26,507 nt of DNA from Cyanobacteria bacterium UBA3803 (GTDB lineage: Bacteria > Cyanobacteriota > Vampirovibrionia > Gastranaerophilales > Gastranaerophilaceae), in the NCBI GenBank assembly GCA_002369055.1, contig DFEL01000066.1, forward strand, positions 1 through 26,507, given 5' to 3'. Below, one piece after another: positions 7,795-16,924 of the stretch (its first letter is position 1; each line of letters starts with the position of its first letter). The translations under genes and the position numbers were made by a program. Below the pieces are notes generated by a model. The model was not told the origin of the DNA, made no database searches, and was given only the letters and a program-made list of their open reading frames with translations.

Positions 7795-9538
7795 TAACCG
7801 TATCCTTTTCAAATTGCCCGTAATAATACGTATTAAACAAGCTTATAAAATTTTGCTGAGTATTATCAAGCGTATCCGGCTCCAATTGCATTGTATCGTA
7901 TAAATTTTTCATTGTATATTGAGCCAAAAAATCACCATCTTCTTTTTTTAGTTCAAGATGATTTTCAGTCAAAAATACTTTAATTATGCTGTCGCATTTC
8001 AAATTCATAAATACATCAACAACATTACTGTCAAAATGAGTACCGGAATCTTTTAATAAAATTCCCATAACTTTTACTATTGGCATCTTATCACGATAGT
8101 GTCTTTTTGAAGTTATTGCATCAAAAACATCTGACACGGCTAAAATTCTTCCGCCAAGAGGAATATCATTACCGTTGTTATGTCTGTAATAACCTGTTCC
8201 ATCAAACTTTTCATGATGAGAGCATGCTATTTCTGCTATCTTTTTGAAATCAGCAGACATGTGAATTTTTTGCAAAATATCATGAGTAATTTCTACGTGA
8301 GATTGAATATGCTTATATTCATCATCAGTCAGACGACCTTCTTTTTGTAAAACTGAATCTCGTATACCAATTTTACCTATATCATGCAATGTTGCAGCTT
8401 TTTCAATAATGCTCACTTCATCATCAGGCAACCCCATTGCCTTTGCAATTAATGAAGAATACATCCTTACACGGCTTGAATGACCTGCGGTAATTTTATC
8501 ACGAGCATCGATAGAAGCTGCAAGTGTTTCTATAAAACTGTCAAATACAATTTTTTGTTCTTCTAACATTTTTTGCTGAGTCTTAAACAACTGAGCATTT
8601 TCTAAAGCAATACCTGCTGACGAACCTATTGCAACAAGCAAATCTTCATCTTCATCCGTAAAATAGCCTTCCAGCTTATTTAATACTTGAAATGCCCCTA
8701 TTATTTTTTGTTGTAAATTTTTTATCGGCATGCACAATATTGTCTTTGTTTTATACCCTGTTTTATAATCAATTTCCGGATTAAAACGAGAATCGTTATA
8801 TGCATCTTTAATATTTATTGTTTCTCCTGTTTTAACACAATGACCGGCAAGTCCTTTATCCGCAGGAAAACGAATTTCTGAATTTTCTAAACCTAAAGCA
8901 ACTTTAGACCACAATTCATTGTTTTCTTTATCAAACAAAAATACCGTACATCTGTCTGCTTGAATTGCCTCTTTTGTTTCTTCTGCAATAACTTTTAACA
9001 AAGAATCAATATTTGTTTCTGCTGATACGGATTGACCTATTTTTACTAATGCTACCAACGGGTCACGTTTATTTGAAAGTAATCCTTGAGAAATAGATTG
9101 TATTTCTTCTAAATTTTCGGTAATTAAATCCAATAAATTTAAATTATCACCTTTAAAAGCCAAATTTTTTGCATTTGTAAAATGTAATTTTGCTAAATCA
9201 TAACTTTTTTCTAATTTATAAATATTACCTAAAACGTATTCAACAAAAGTTTTTGCCTCATGATTTTGAGTATATGCAGCCAAAAATTTAGCATCTTCCA
9301 GTAAATCAAGTGCTTCTTGATAGCTGTTTTTATCAACTATATACTCTAATGCACCTTTTAATGCAAAACAAATTGATATTTTTTCTCCGTTCTTAGAATT
9401 TTTAAATGTAGGTTCTGCTTCATTTAACAAATTCTTACACATAGAGTAATTTTTTTTATTAAACTCTTTTACAGCCGTATTTAGCAAGCTTTCGGCATAT
9501 TCTTTATCTTTTAATTCTGTCAGTTCAGTATTAGTCAT
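7787..9538 (-). CDS. TPR-like / GAF / HD-GYP protein, probable c-di-GMP phosphodiesterase
   Basis: A 583-residue cytoplasmic protein. Residues 10-160 are helical repeats resembling TPRs. About 170-325 is a GAF sensor domain (SVSAETNIDSLLKVI, FPADKGLAGHCVKTGE). About 345-520 is an HD-GYP domain, with ITAGHSSRV, the metal-binding HDIGKIGI near 384, and HHEKFDGTGYY near 440-450. HD-GYP enzymes hydrolyse c-di-GMP; the family's GYP is GYY here, so activity or partner contacts may differ. No receiver or membrane segment is seen, so control is probably through the GAF ligand or the helical repeats. It is first in a seven-gene operon, with an AGGGGTG ribosome site and a promoter at 9567-9595. Confidence 0.92.
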   Translation of the reverse strand: MTNTELTELKDKEYAESLLNTAVKEFNKKNYSMCKNLLNEAEPTFKNSKNGEKISICFALKGALEYIVDKNSYQEALDLLEDAKFLAAYTQNHEAKTFVEYVLGNIYKLEKSYDLAKLHFTNAKNLAFKGDNLNLLDLITENLEEIQSISQGLLSNKRDPLVALVKIGQSVSAETNIDSLLKVIAEETKEAIQADRCTVFLFDKENNELWSKVALGLENSEIRFPADKGLAGHCVKTGETINIKDAYNDSRFNPEIDYKTGYKTKTILCMPIKNLQQKIIGAFQVLNKLEGYFTDEDEDLLVAIGSSAGIALENAQLFKTQQKMLEEQKIVFDSFIETLAASIDARDKITAGHSSRVRMYSSLIAKAMGLPDDEVSIIEKAATLHDIGKIGIRDSVLQKEGRLTDDEYKHIQSHVEITHDILQKIHMSADFKKIAEIACSHHEKFDGTGYYRHNNGNDIPLGGRILAVSDVFDAITSKRHYRDKMPIVKVMGILLKDSGTHFDSNVVDVFMNLKCDSIIKVFLTENHLELKKEDGDFLAQYTMKNLYDTMQLEPDTLDNTQQNFISLFNTYYYGQFEKDTVND

Positions 9539-9566
9539 AATACACCCCTATAAATATTATGTTTTT

Positions 9567-9595
9567 ATTGTACAATATTTATTAGAATATTTCAA
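9567..9595 (-). promoter_or_regulatory. sigma70-type promoter of the seven-gene operon
   Basis: On the minus strand TTGAAA (9590-9595) and TACAAT (9567-9572) are separated by exactly 17 bp, about 28 nt upstream of the HD-GYP start codon. No other comparable promoter is apparent in the tightly packed operon, so this one probably drives all genes down to cca. Confidence 0.6.
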
Positions 9596-9629
9596 AATAT
9601 TTTTTTTATTAAATTTTAGAGAAGAATGT

Positions 9630-10316
9630 ATGCAAAAAATCACTATTATAATTCCTGTATATAATGAAATAAAAACATTAAACCAAATTCTTGAAAAGGT
9701 TGAAAAGACTGATTTCTGCGGTTTGGAAAAAGAAATTATTTTAATTGATGACGGTTCAACAGACGGAACAAAAGAACTTTATTCGACTTTATCATATAAA
9801 GTTTTGTATCATGATGTAAATCAAGGTAAAGGTGCTGCTATCAGAACAGGTCTAAAAGAAGCAACCGGAGATATCATTGTAATTCAAGATGCCGACTTGG
9901 AGTATGACCCTGTTGATTACAAAGATTTAATACAATTAATTTTAGATAATAAAGCGGATGTCGCATACGGTACAAGACTAAATGGAGGAAAGCCATCCAG
10001 AGCATTTATGTTCCACCATTTACTCGGAAACAAATTACTTACACTAATAACAAATATTTTATATAACACTACACTTACAGACATGGAAACTTGTTATAAG
10101 GCTTTTAGGGCTGATTTTATAAAAGATATTACAATTAAGTCTGACCGATTTGATTTTGAACCTGAAATCACGGCAAAGGTACTAAAAAAAGGTGCCAGAA
10201 TTTATGAATTACCTATCTCATATTATGGCAGAGAATATGCTGAAGGTAAAAAAATCACGTGGAAAGACGGGTTTCAAGCATTTTGGACTCTAATAAAATT
10301 TAGGTTTGTTGACTAA
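9630..10316 (+). CDS. family 2 glycosyltransferase, polyprenyl-phosphate sugar transferase-like
   Basis: A 228-residue GT-A fold transferase. It has IIPVYNE (7-13), IDDGSTDGT (39-47) for nucleotide binding, and the metal-binding DAD (87-89) in QDADLEYDP, then DMETCYKAFR and a conserved RFDFEPE. This set matches the dolichol/polyprenyl-phosphate mannose or glucose synthase group, which charges a lipid carrier with sugar. No membrane helices follow the catalytic domain, so it would act at the inner face of the membrane. It is divergent from the HD-GYP operon and followed after 51 nt by a UDP-galactopyranose mutase homologue. Donor and acceptor cannot be told from sequence. Confidence 0.9.
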   Translation: MQKITIIIPVYNEIKTLNQILEKVEKTDFCGLEKEIILIDDGSTDGTKELYSTLSYKVLYHDVNQGKGAAIRTGLKEATGDIIVIQDADLEYDPVDYKDLIQLILDNKADVAYGTRLNGGKPSRAFMFHHLLGNKLLTLITNILYNTTLTDMETCYKAFRADFIKDITIKSDRFDFEPEITAKVLKKGARIYELPISYYGREYAEGKKITWKDGFQAFWTLIKFRFVD

Positions 10317-10317
10317 T

Positions 10318-10346
10318 TTGAATATCAAACAAGTACATGGTACACT
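10318..10346 (+). promoter_or_regulatory. promoter candidate for the mutase-like gene
   Basis: TTGAAT (10318-10323) and TACACT (10341-10346) are 17 bp apart, just after the glycosyltransferase stop and about 22 nt before the next start codon. Read-through from the glycosyltransferase is also possible, since no terminator is seen. Confidence 0.45.
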
Positions 10347-10367
10347 AATTCAAACAGGAGTTAAAAA

Positions 10368-11561
10368 ATGAAAAATTTAGTAGTAGGTGCAGGATTAACA
10401 GGTGCGGTTATAGCAGAAAGAATTGCATCAAAGCTTGATGAAGAAGTTGTTGTAATTGACAAGGCCTCACACATTGGAGGAATGCACTACGATTATATTG
10501 ACAAAGAATCAGGTATTTTGGTTCAGCCAAGACATGCTAATTTTTTACATACAAATAATAAATTCATTTGGGATTATTTAAGCAAATTTACTAAATTACA
10601 ACCATTGACATTCAGACCTCTTGTTCAAATTCAAGGTATAAATGCAACTTTACCATTATGTTTATTAACACTGCATGAAGTTTTCCCTGAAGACTTTGCG
10701 AAAATGCTTGAAAATAAATTGATAGCAAAATTTGGTTACAATAAAAAAATCACATTAGCCGAAATGAACCGAAATTTTGATGAAGATTTGAAATTTTTAT
10801 CGGAATATTTTTATGAAAATGTATTTAAACCTTATACTGTAAAACAATGGGGTATTGATGAAAACTCAATTCCTCCATGTGCAGATACATATTATCCGTT
10901 TGATATAAGTCTTGACGACAGATATTTTAAAGAAAAATATCAAGCAGTTCCTGCTTGTGGCTGGACTAATATGATTGAAAATATTTTAAGACACAAAAAT
11001 ATCAAACTTAAACTAAATACTGATTTTTCTGAAATAAATCCAAGAAAATATGACCGAATTTTCTTTACCGGTTCAATTGATGAATATTTTGACTATAAGC
11101 ACGGCGAATTACCATATAGAAGCGTTAGAGTAGAAATTGATGAAAAACTGACGGATTTAAACGGTCAAACATTTAATTATCCTTACAATTATGATTTTAT
11201 TAGAGCAAACGTATTCAAAAATATTTTGCCTAACGCTATATATAGCACGAACAAAAACATTGTAGGTTTTGAATATATAGAACAGTTTGAACTTGGAAAA
11301 AATGAAAGATTTTACCCTATAAATAATTCTGATTCCCAAGAAATATACGAAAAATATGTTGAAGAATCAAAAGTTTTACATAACATATATTTTGCAGGAA
11401 GATTAGGTGAGTTTAAATATTACGAATCTGATGAACTGGTAACAAGAGCCTTTGAAACAGTTGCAAGATTAATGATTGATAACAATGAAGAATTTTCAAA
11501 AGATGAAGAAGAAATAAACCAAGAAGTACAAACAGAGGTTGAAAATAGCAGTAATGAATGA
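10368..11561 (+). CDS. divergent UDP-galactopyranose mutase homologue (FAD)
   Basis: True mutases interconvert UDP-galactopyranose and UDP-galactofuranose using reduced FAD. This 397-residue protein keeps the fold markers: the FAD loop GAGLTG (7-12), HIGGMHYDY, YTVKQWG, CGWTNMIE, the block TGSIDEYFDYKHGELPYRS and a C-terminal AGRLGEFKYYESDE. Several usual active-site positions differ. The region that normally reads GxHxFHT is HANFLHT here, and the segment that in E. coli Glf reads PVRFTFD is PFDISLD, so the catalytic arginine appears lost. The family's usual YYDM is YYES. It may therefore act on another sugar nucleotide. The acidic last 25 residues look disordered. AGGAG lies 7 nt before the ATG; the next gene overlaps it by 8 nt. 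I withhold the glf symbol. Confidence 0.82.
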   Translation: MKNLVVGAGLTGAVIAERIASKLDEEVVVIDKASHIGGMHYDYIDKESGILVQPRHANFLHTNNKFIWDYLSKFTKLQPLTFRPLVQIQGINATLPLCLLTLHEVFPEDFAKMLENKLIAKFGYNKKITLAEMNRNFDEDLKFLSEYFYENVFKPYTVKQWGIDENSIPPCADTYYPFDISLDDRYFKEKYQAVPACGWTNMIENILRHKNIKLKLNTDFSEINPRKYDRIFFTGSIDEYFDYKHGELPYRSVRVEIDEKLTDLNGQTFNYPYNYDFIRANVFKNILPNAIYSTNKNIVGFEYIEQFELGKNERFYPINNSDSQEIYEKYVEESKVLHNIYFAGRLGEFKYYESDELVTRAFETVARLMIDNNEEFSKDEEEINQEVQTEVENSSNE

Positions 11562-12663
11562 AGAATACCTTTCTTACGTTGATTATTTAAAATCAGTAAA
11601 TTTTGAAAAAAAACTTGAAAAACTGCAAGAAAAGTATGAAGGTAAGAAAGTTATACTTTTTGGTATGGGATTATTTCTTGATGCAATTCTTGACAATTAT
11701 GACATTAAAAAATATATTAACGTAATAGGTATAAGCGACAAACGTATTATTGAGGACAGAGCAACAGATTACAAAGGATTTAATTTATATAAACCATTAG
11801 CACTAAGAGCTCTAAAGTTTAATGTTGTACTTGATACAAATATTATGTTTGAAAAATCAAAACAATTTTTAAAACGTAATTATTATGTCAATAAACACAT
11901 AATCATTGAACCTATCATACAAACATCAGCAAAAGATGTCTTAAAAAAAGCTTTTAATAAAATATGTGCTGGTTGTAACTATCTCATTGAAAGCAAAAAT
12001 ATTTTCACTACTATAAAATATTCTTTTATTTGCGATACACAAGAAATAATTTCAAAAACAAATTACATTAAACAAATAAAACGTTTAAGAACATCCACAA
12101 AACCGATACGAACCGTGTTTATTGCATCTGATGTGCAACACAGCGATTTCATCGGTTTGTATAATCTTTTGTATTTTGATAAAAATTTTAAATTATTCCC
12201 AATTATTTTAGTTACAAATAATCTTCTTGAAACAGAAGAAATTAACGAAGATAAGATGGCTAAAGATTTAGAATTACTGCGAACTTTCAAAATAGATGCA
12301 ATTGACGATATGGACAGAGAAACTTGTTCTCTTGCCAGCTTGCACGCATTTAAACCTGACTTGATTTTTTATCAAAAACCAATACACATAAAAGATGATT
12401 TTAGTCCAGCTAAAATGTCCGAAAAAGCATTGACTTTTACGGTTGAATACTCAATCAGTAATGCTGATTTTGCTGCTATTGGTTCAAAATATTTCAGAAA
12501 ACAAGTTTCAAATTTGTGGAAAGTTTTTGTAGGAAATAAAGATGACAAAAACCTTTATTCCGAATATACAGACACACAAAACAAAAATATTGTTATGGTT
12601 ATAAACAAAAATTTAAATTCCGGTATTGTAAAATATTTAAAACAACAATTTAAAAAATCTTAG
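11554..12663 (+). CDS. protein resembling a CDP-glycerol glycerophosphotransferase without its catalytic part
   Basis: A 369-residue protein of unknown function. The N-terminal third looks like a Rossmann-type sugar-nucleotide-sensing domain (KKVILFGMGLFLDAIL, then INVIGISDKR). From about 190, TVFIASDVQHSDFIGLYNLL and later KPDLIFYQKPIHIKDDFSP resemble the N-terminal half of teichoic-acid CDP-glycerol glycerophosphotransferases. That protein family then continues with a catalytic GT-B half, which is absent here; the protein stops about 90 residues later. The ATG at 11554 is preferred over a TTG at 11539. It overlaps the mutase-like gene by 8 nt, so the two are probably coupled and share a cell-surface glycan task. 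The end is 1 nt from the convergent DHH gene. Confidence 0.65.
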   Translation: MNEEYLSYVDYLKSVNFEKKLEKLQEKYEGKKVILFGMGLFLDAILDNYDIKKYINVIGISDKRIIEDRATDYKGFNLYKPLALRALKFNVVLDTNIMFEKSKQFLKRNYYVNKHIIIEPIIQTSAKDVLKKAFNKICAGCNYLIESKNIFTTIKYSFICDTQEIISKTNYIKQIKRLRTSTKPIRTVFIASDVQHSDFIGLYNLLYFDKNFKLFPIILVTNNLLETEEINEDKMAKDLELLRTFKIDAIDDMDRETCSLASLHAFKPDLIFYQKPIHIKDDFSPAKMSEKALTFTVEYSISNADFAAIGSKYFRKQVSNLWKVFVGNKDDKNLYSEYTDTQNKNIVMVINKNLNSGIVKYLKQQFKKS

Positions 12664-12664
12664 C

Positions 12665-13873
12665 CTATGCTAAAATTTTATCGGCAGCATTAACAAAAAG
12701 ATTTACCCAATTATGACAAACTCGTTTATCGGAAGATTCAATACTACCGCCACTTCTGTCGTCATGTCCGCCTGCTACTAAGTTAGGGTAAGTTGAAGAT
12801 TTTATTTCATTAATAATTTGTTTTGCATAATCATTTCGTGTTAAAATACTCATTTTATATGAATTCTCATCGTTTGTAGGGAAAAATACCGCAACGGCAT
12901 CCAAATTTTTATCTTCGAGCATCTTTTTACGATAATTACCCAAAACAGTTTTTGTTCTTACTGTATCTCTGCCCAAATTTTCCCAAGCTTCATCACCTTG
13001 CTGAATTTCAAGATATGCAAATTTTCCGTTTTTAGAGTATTGTGTGCGTTCTTTTAATGTTTCTTGAAATTTAATTTCTTTATCAGTTAATTTTGTTTTA
13101 TCGCTAAAGTGTTTTAAAACATTTAATTTATCAAAAACATTTAATTTTGATAAAACATTATTCATAACAGTTTTTGTATTTCCATTATCGTTAGTTTTAT
13201 CCAAAACTTCAATTTGACCTAATTTTGAAATTTTTGTAAAACCGTCTTTTGAAGTATCATCAATCATGCCTGCAAGGAGTGAACGACCTTCTTCACGATT
13301 AATTTTGTGCCCTATTGCATCAAAAAATCTTGAAATAATTGCACAATTTGATTTTGCACTTGAATCAATGTAGAAATTTTTGGCATCAAGTTTTGGTAAT
13401 TCTTGTGTTTTTGCATAAGATTTTGTAATTTGGTTATAATTTGGTGTAATTTTATCAGTATTATTATGGTGGTCAAAACCTACAACATTTGCACCGTAAC
13501 TGTTTATGTATTTCATAACATTTGGAACGGCACGGCTTGTGGCACTAAAATCTACACAAAGAGCAATATCGGCTTTTTTAGTGTTTTCATTAACTTCGCT
13601 TGCCTGTATGATGTTGTATTTGTTTGCGTTGTAATCGTAACATTCTTTACCGTTTGAAACGATAATTCTTGATTTTACACCTTGAGATTCAAGGTAAGAA
13701 TACATCGCTTTTGCACTGTTAAAAGAATCTTCATCACTTGAAGCATGACAAAATATGTCGGCTGTTTTTGCATATTTAAGTTTATTATCTATATATTCAG
13801 CACAATTTTTAGGCATAATATTCGCCGTAAAATTAGGCTGTATAAAATTTTTATAATTACTATTAATAATCAT
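12665..13873 (-). CDS. DHH-family phosphoesterase, NrnA-like
   Basis: A 402-residue metal-dependent phosphoesterase of the DHH/DHHA1 type, whose members degrade nanoRNA, pAp or cyclic dinucleotides. Seen: CHASSDEDSFNSAKAM (the HxxxDxD metal motif), ALCVDFS, VGFDHHNN (the DHH motif, about residue 135), and a C-terminal DHHA1 motif AGGHDDRSGG. About 35 residues precede the fold; they include NFTANIMPKN and look unstructured. No clear ribosome site precedes the ATG. It follows the SNF2 gene by 60 nt on the same strand and faces the glycan gene tail to tail with a 1-nt gap and no terminator. Exact substrate unknown; a c-di-AMP or pGpG role is possible but not shown. Confidence 0.85.
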   Translation of the reverse strand: MIINSNYKNFIQPNFTANIMPKNCAEYIDNKLKYAKTADIFCHASSDEDSFNSAKAMYSYLESQGVKSRIIVSNGKECYDYNANKYNIIQASEVNENTKKADIALCVDFSATSRAVPNVMKYINSYGANVVGFDHHNNTDKITPNYNQITKSYAKTQELPKLDAKNFYIDSSAKSNCAIISRFFDAIGHKINREEGRSLLAGMIDDTSKDGFTKISKLGQIEVLDKTNDNGNTKTVMNNVLSKLNVFDKLNVLKHFSDKTKLTDKEIKFQETLKERTQYSKNGKFAYLEIQQGDEAWENLGRDTVRTKTVLGNYRKKMLEDKNLDAVAVFFPTNDENSYKMSILTRNDYAKQIINEIKSSTYPNLVAGGHDDRSGGSIESSDKRVCHNWVNLFVNAADKILA

Positions 13874-13933
13874 TTACACACAAATACACTTATACATGTA
13901 TATAAAGGATTTTTTTATACAAAAATTGCCATG

Positions 13934-16909
13934 TTATTGTGCAGTAAGTGTAAATATTTCGTAAATTTCTTGGTCAGAAAGTTCTGTAATAATCTTTTCA
14001 CCTTCGTAAACAGCCATGTCTGCAAGTTCTTTTTTGGATTTAAGCATTTCATCAATTTTTTCTTCAAAAGTACCTAATGTAATAAGCCTGTGAACCATTA
14101 CATTTTTATCCTGTCCGATACGATAAGTACGGTCAGTTGCTTGATCTTCAACCGCAGGATTCCACCACAAATCGTAGTGGATTACGTTTGTTGCACTTGT
14201 TAAGTTCAAACCTGTACCGCCTGCTTTTAATGATAATATCATTACTTTTGTTTCAGGATTGTTTTGGAAATCTTCAATCATCTGTTCACGCTGATTTACG
14301 TTTAATGAACCGTGGAAAAATACCGGTGTTGTTCCGCATTCTTCTTCAATTACGTGAACTAAAATATCTCCCATTTCTTTGTATTGGGTAAAAATAAGTG
14401 TTTTTTCATCATTATCAATAATACTTTGAACAAGTTGAATACATTGTTCCATTTTACCTGAAGATTCTTTATTCATATCTCCGGATTTCAAGAATTGATA
14501 TGGGTGATTACAAATTTGTTTTAGTGCAGTAATAAGTTTAAAGATATTACCACGTCTGTTAATTCCTGTAAATCCGCTAATTTTTTCCATCATTTCATTA
14601 AGAGTTTTTTCATAAAGCACTGCTTGATTTTTAGATAAATAGCAATAATCATTAAGTACCATTTTTTCCGGTAAGTCTGAAATAACGTGTTTATCAGTTT
14701 TCAAACGTCTTAAAACAAATGGAGAAACTGACATTTTTAATTTTGTTGCGCGGGAAGTTTCTTTAAAGCGTTCAATAGGTATTGCATAGCTTTTTTGGAA
14801 TTCTCTTAAAGTTCCCAAGTAACCGCCATTAATAAAGTCAAATATACTCCATAATTCCGTCAATCTGTTTTCAACAGGAGTACCCGTCATTGCAATTTTA
14901 ATATCAGATTTTAAAATTTTAACTGCTAATGTTTGTGCTGTATCAGGATTTTTAATGTTTTGTGCCTCATCAACAATAATCATACCCCATTGATGTTTCT
15001 TTAATTCTTCAATATCAATACGCATAATAGCATAAGTTGTAAGAATGATATCAACTTCGGTATTCAATTTTCTTTCAGCTCCGTGGTATGTGGTTGCCTT
15101 TAGAGATGGTGCAAAAAGTTGCAATTCTTTCATCCAGTTACCCATTAAAGTTGTCGGACAAACAACCAAAACAGGTTTATTAAGTTTATCTTCTTCTTTA
15201 AGTTTTAAAATTAAACTGATAACTTGAATAGTTTTACCTAACCCCATATCATCAGCCATACAACAGCCAAAACCTTTTGAAACATTTGTCCACAACCATT
15301 TTAAACCTGTTTGTTGATATGGTCTTAATTCACCTTTTAATTCTTTTGGCGGTGTAACCTCTACAGGTTTAGTGAAGTCTTTCAAAATATTTGCGAAAGC
15401 TTCATCATAATCAAAATCATATTCATCTATTTGACCTGACATTGAAGCATGAATTAATTGCATTCTTGTCATTTTGCTGTGATCGGCTTTTAAAATCTTT
15501 TCAATAAGTTTTTTGCTTTCATCTTCATCTACAAGAATATATTTATTTTTATATTTAACAAGTCCCTTTGAATCTTTAATCAATTCTTGGAATTCTTCCA
15601 GTGACATTTTTTCATTGCCGAGTGCTATTTCATAAGAAAAATCTAAAATATCATCTAATGAAATTGCACTTGAAGAAGTTGTGTTGAAAATATCCAATAA
15701 TTCTCCGGAACGAGAAGCCTTTACTCTTGCATTGATTGAAGCACGAGGTACAACCACATTAACAAGCTCATCAGGCAAAATAACTTCAATTTGTGCTTTT
15801 TGTAAATAGTATGCCGTTTGTGTAATTATTTTATAAACTTCGCCCAAATCAAGAGTTAAAGATAATTTTTCTTCATCTTCAAATAATGTTTCCAATTCAG
15901 GCATATATCTTGTTGCATAGTTTAATTGTTTTTCCACAATTTTTGCAATATCTGATGAAGTTACACCAAAAACTTCTTCATCTTTATAAAGCTGGTCAAT
16001 TAAAGCAGTTTCGCCTGTTTTTCTGTTTTTAATATGAACTTTTAATTCAAATTCCTCATCTGTAATTTTATTTACTTTAAAGAACGGAATAACGTCATAT
16101 TTACCCAAATATAGCTCATCAAACCATTGAGCAAAGTTTTCCGCATAATCGTTACCCTTCATCAATGATTTTTGTTCTAAATCTTTGATTAAATAAGTAC
16201 CTGATTTAATATCTTTAAACTTGTATGCTTTAATTCCCAAAAATTTATAAATAACGTAATTCAAGTAATCATAAATAAATTCTGTTACGAAGTTTTTAGG
16301 CATTTCTCCTTGAATAAACAAATCTTCAGGTAAATTTTCTTCAAATTGATTAATAATTCTTGCAAGCTGTTTATTTGCAATAATTGGTTCATAAACAATT
16401 CTGAACATTTGTCCGCGACGTTTTACAGTCGGAATAAAATATAGCTTTTCAATTAATTTCATTACAAACTGAGTTAATTTATTCAAATAAATAAATGTGT
16501 AAGAAAGGTCTTGAAAATCTACAATATCGCCAAATCCGCCAAAATAATCCAAAACTAAATCAAGAGGCAGTGCATATCCGACTTTTGTGCCTAAAACGCT
16601 TGATGAACAACGGAATAATGACCCTTTAGATTTTAAGTAATACTGAAAATTATTTGTAGGAGTAACAAAAAACGACTGTTTACCTGCATTATTAACAAGA
16701 TAAAACTCCGTATTTCTGACAGGCGGATTAGGACTTAAAAATATACCTGCAAATTCATCTTCAACAGTTTGATAAATTAAACTCAATGTATATCTGAAAT
16801 CTTTATTTTTAAATCCGTTTGGATTTTCACTTAAATTAAAGAATAATTCATCAACATTGTTTTTTTTGAATGATAAATCTATATCTAAACCTTTTCCGTT
16901 TTCAGCCAT
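13934..16909 (-). CDS. SNF2-family DNA helicase/translocase
   Basis: A 991-residue Swi2/Snf2 ATPase that probably translocates on double-stranded DNA to remodel bound proteins. The N-terminal half has a region near 385-465 resembling the bacterial SNF2-associated domain (DUF3670-like; RASINARVK, then FQELIKDSKGLVKYKNKYI). The ATPase core follows: DDMGLGKTIQ (Walker A, about 553), VDEAQNIKN (Walker B, about 645), MTGTPVENRLTELWS, then the helicase C domain with SLKAGGTGLNLTSA and QATDRTYRIGQ (about 931). All catalytic motifs look intact. The start has AAGGA 12 nt upstream and lies 15 nt after the gpmI stop, so the two are cotranscribed. No phage-defence partner genes lie beside it, so a housekeeping role in transcription or repair is more likely. 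Confidence 0.92.
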   Translation of the reverse strand: MAENGKGLDIDLSFKKNNVDELFFNLSENPNGFKNKDFRYTLSLIYQTVEDEFAGIFLSPNPPVRNTEFYLVNNAGKQSFFVTPTNNFQYYLKSKGSLFRCSSSVLGTKVGYALPLDLVLDYFGGFGDIVDFQDLSYTFIYLNKLTQFVMKLIEKLYFIPTVKRRGQMFRIVYEPIIANKQLARIINQFEENLPEDLFIQGEMPKNFVTEFIYDYLNYVIYKFLGIKAYKFKDIKSGTYLIKDLEQKSLMKGNDYAENFAQWFDELYLGKYDVIPFFKVNKITDEEFELKVHIKNRKTGETALIDQLYKDEEVFGVTSSDIAKIVEKQLNYATRYMPELETLFEDEEKLSLTLDLGEVYKIITQTAYYLQKAQIEVILPDELVNVVVPRASINARVKASRSGELLDIFNTTSSSAISLDDILDFSYEIALGNEKMSLEEFQELIKDSKGLVKYKNKYILVDEDESKKLIEKILKADHSKMTRMQLIHASMSGQIDEYDFDYDEAFANILKDFTKPVEVTPPKELKGELRPYQQTGLKWLWTNVSKGFGCCMADDMGLGKTIQVISLILKLKEEDKLNKPVLVVCPTTLMGNWMKELQLFAPSLKATTYHGAERKLNTEVDIILTTYAIMRIDIEELKKHQWGMIIVDEAQNIKNPDTAQTLAVKILKSDIKIAMTGTPVENRLTELWSIFDFINGGYLGTLREFQKSYAIPIERFKETSRATKLKMSVSPFVLRRLKTDKHVISDLPEKMVLNDYCYLSKNQAVLYEKTLNEMMEKISGFTGINRRGNIFKLITALKQICNHPYQFLKSGDMNKESSGKMEQCIQLVQSIIDNDEKTLIFTQYKEMGDILVHVIEEECGTTPVFFHGSLNVNQREQMIEDFQNNPETKVMILSLKAGGTGLNLTSATNVIHYDLWWNPAVEDQATDRTYRIGQDKNVMVHRLITLGTFEEKIDEMLKSKKELADMAVYEGEKIITELSDQEIYEIFTLTAQ

Positions 16910-16924
16910 TTTATTTATTTTTCC

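Noticed and set aside
13934..16909. SNF2 helicase as part of a phage-defence island
   Set aside because: Neighbours are gpmI and a DHH phosphoesterase with normal spacing; no nuclease, methylase or other defence gene is beside it.
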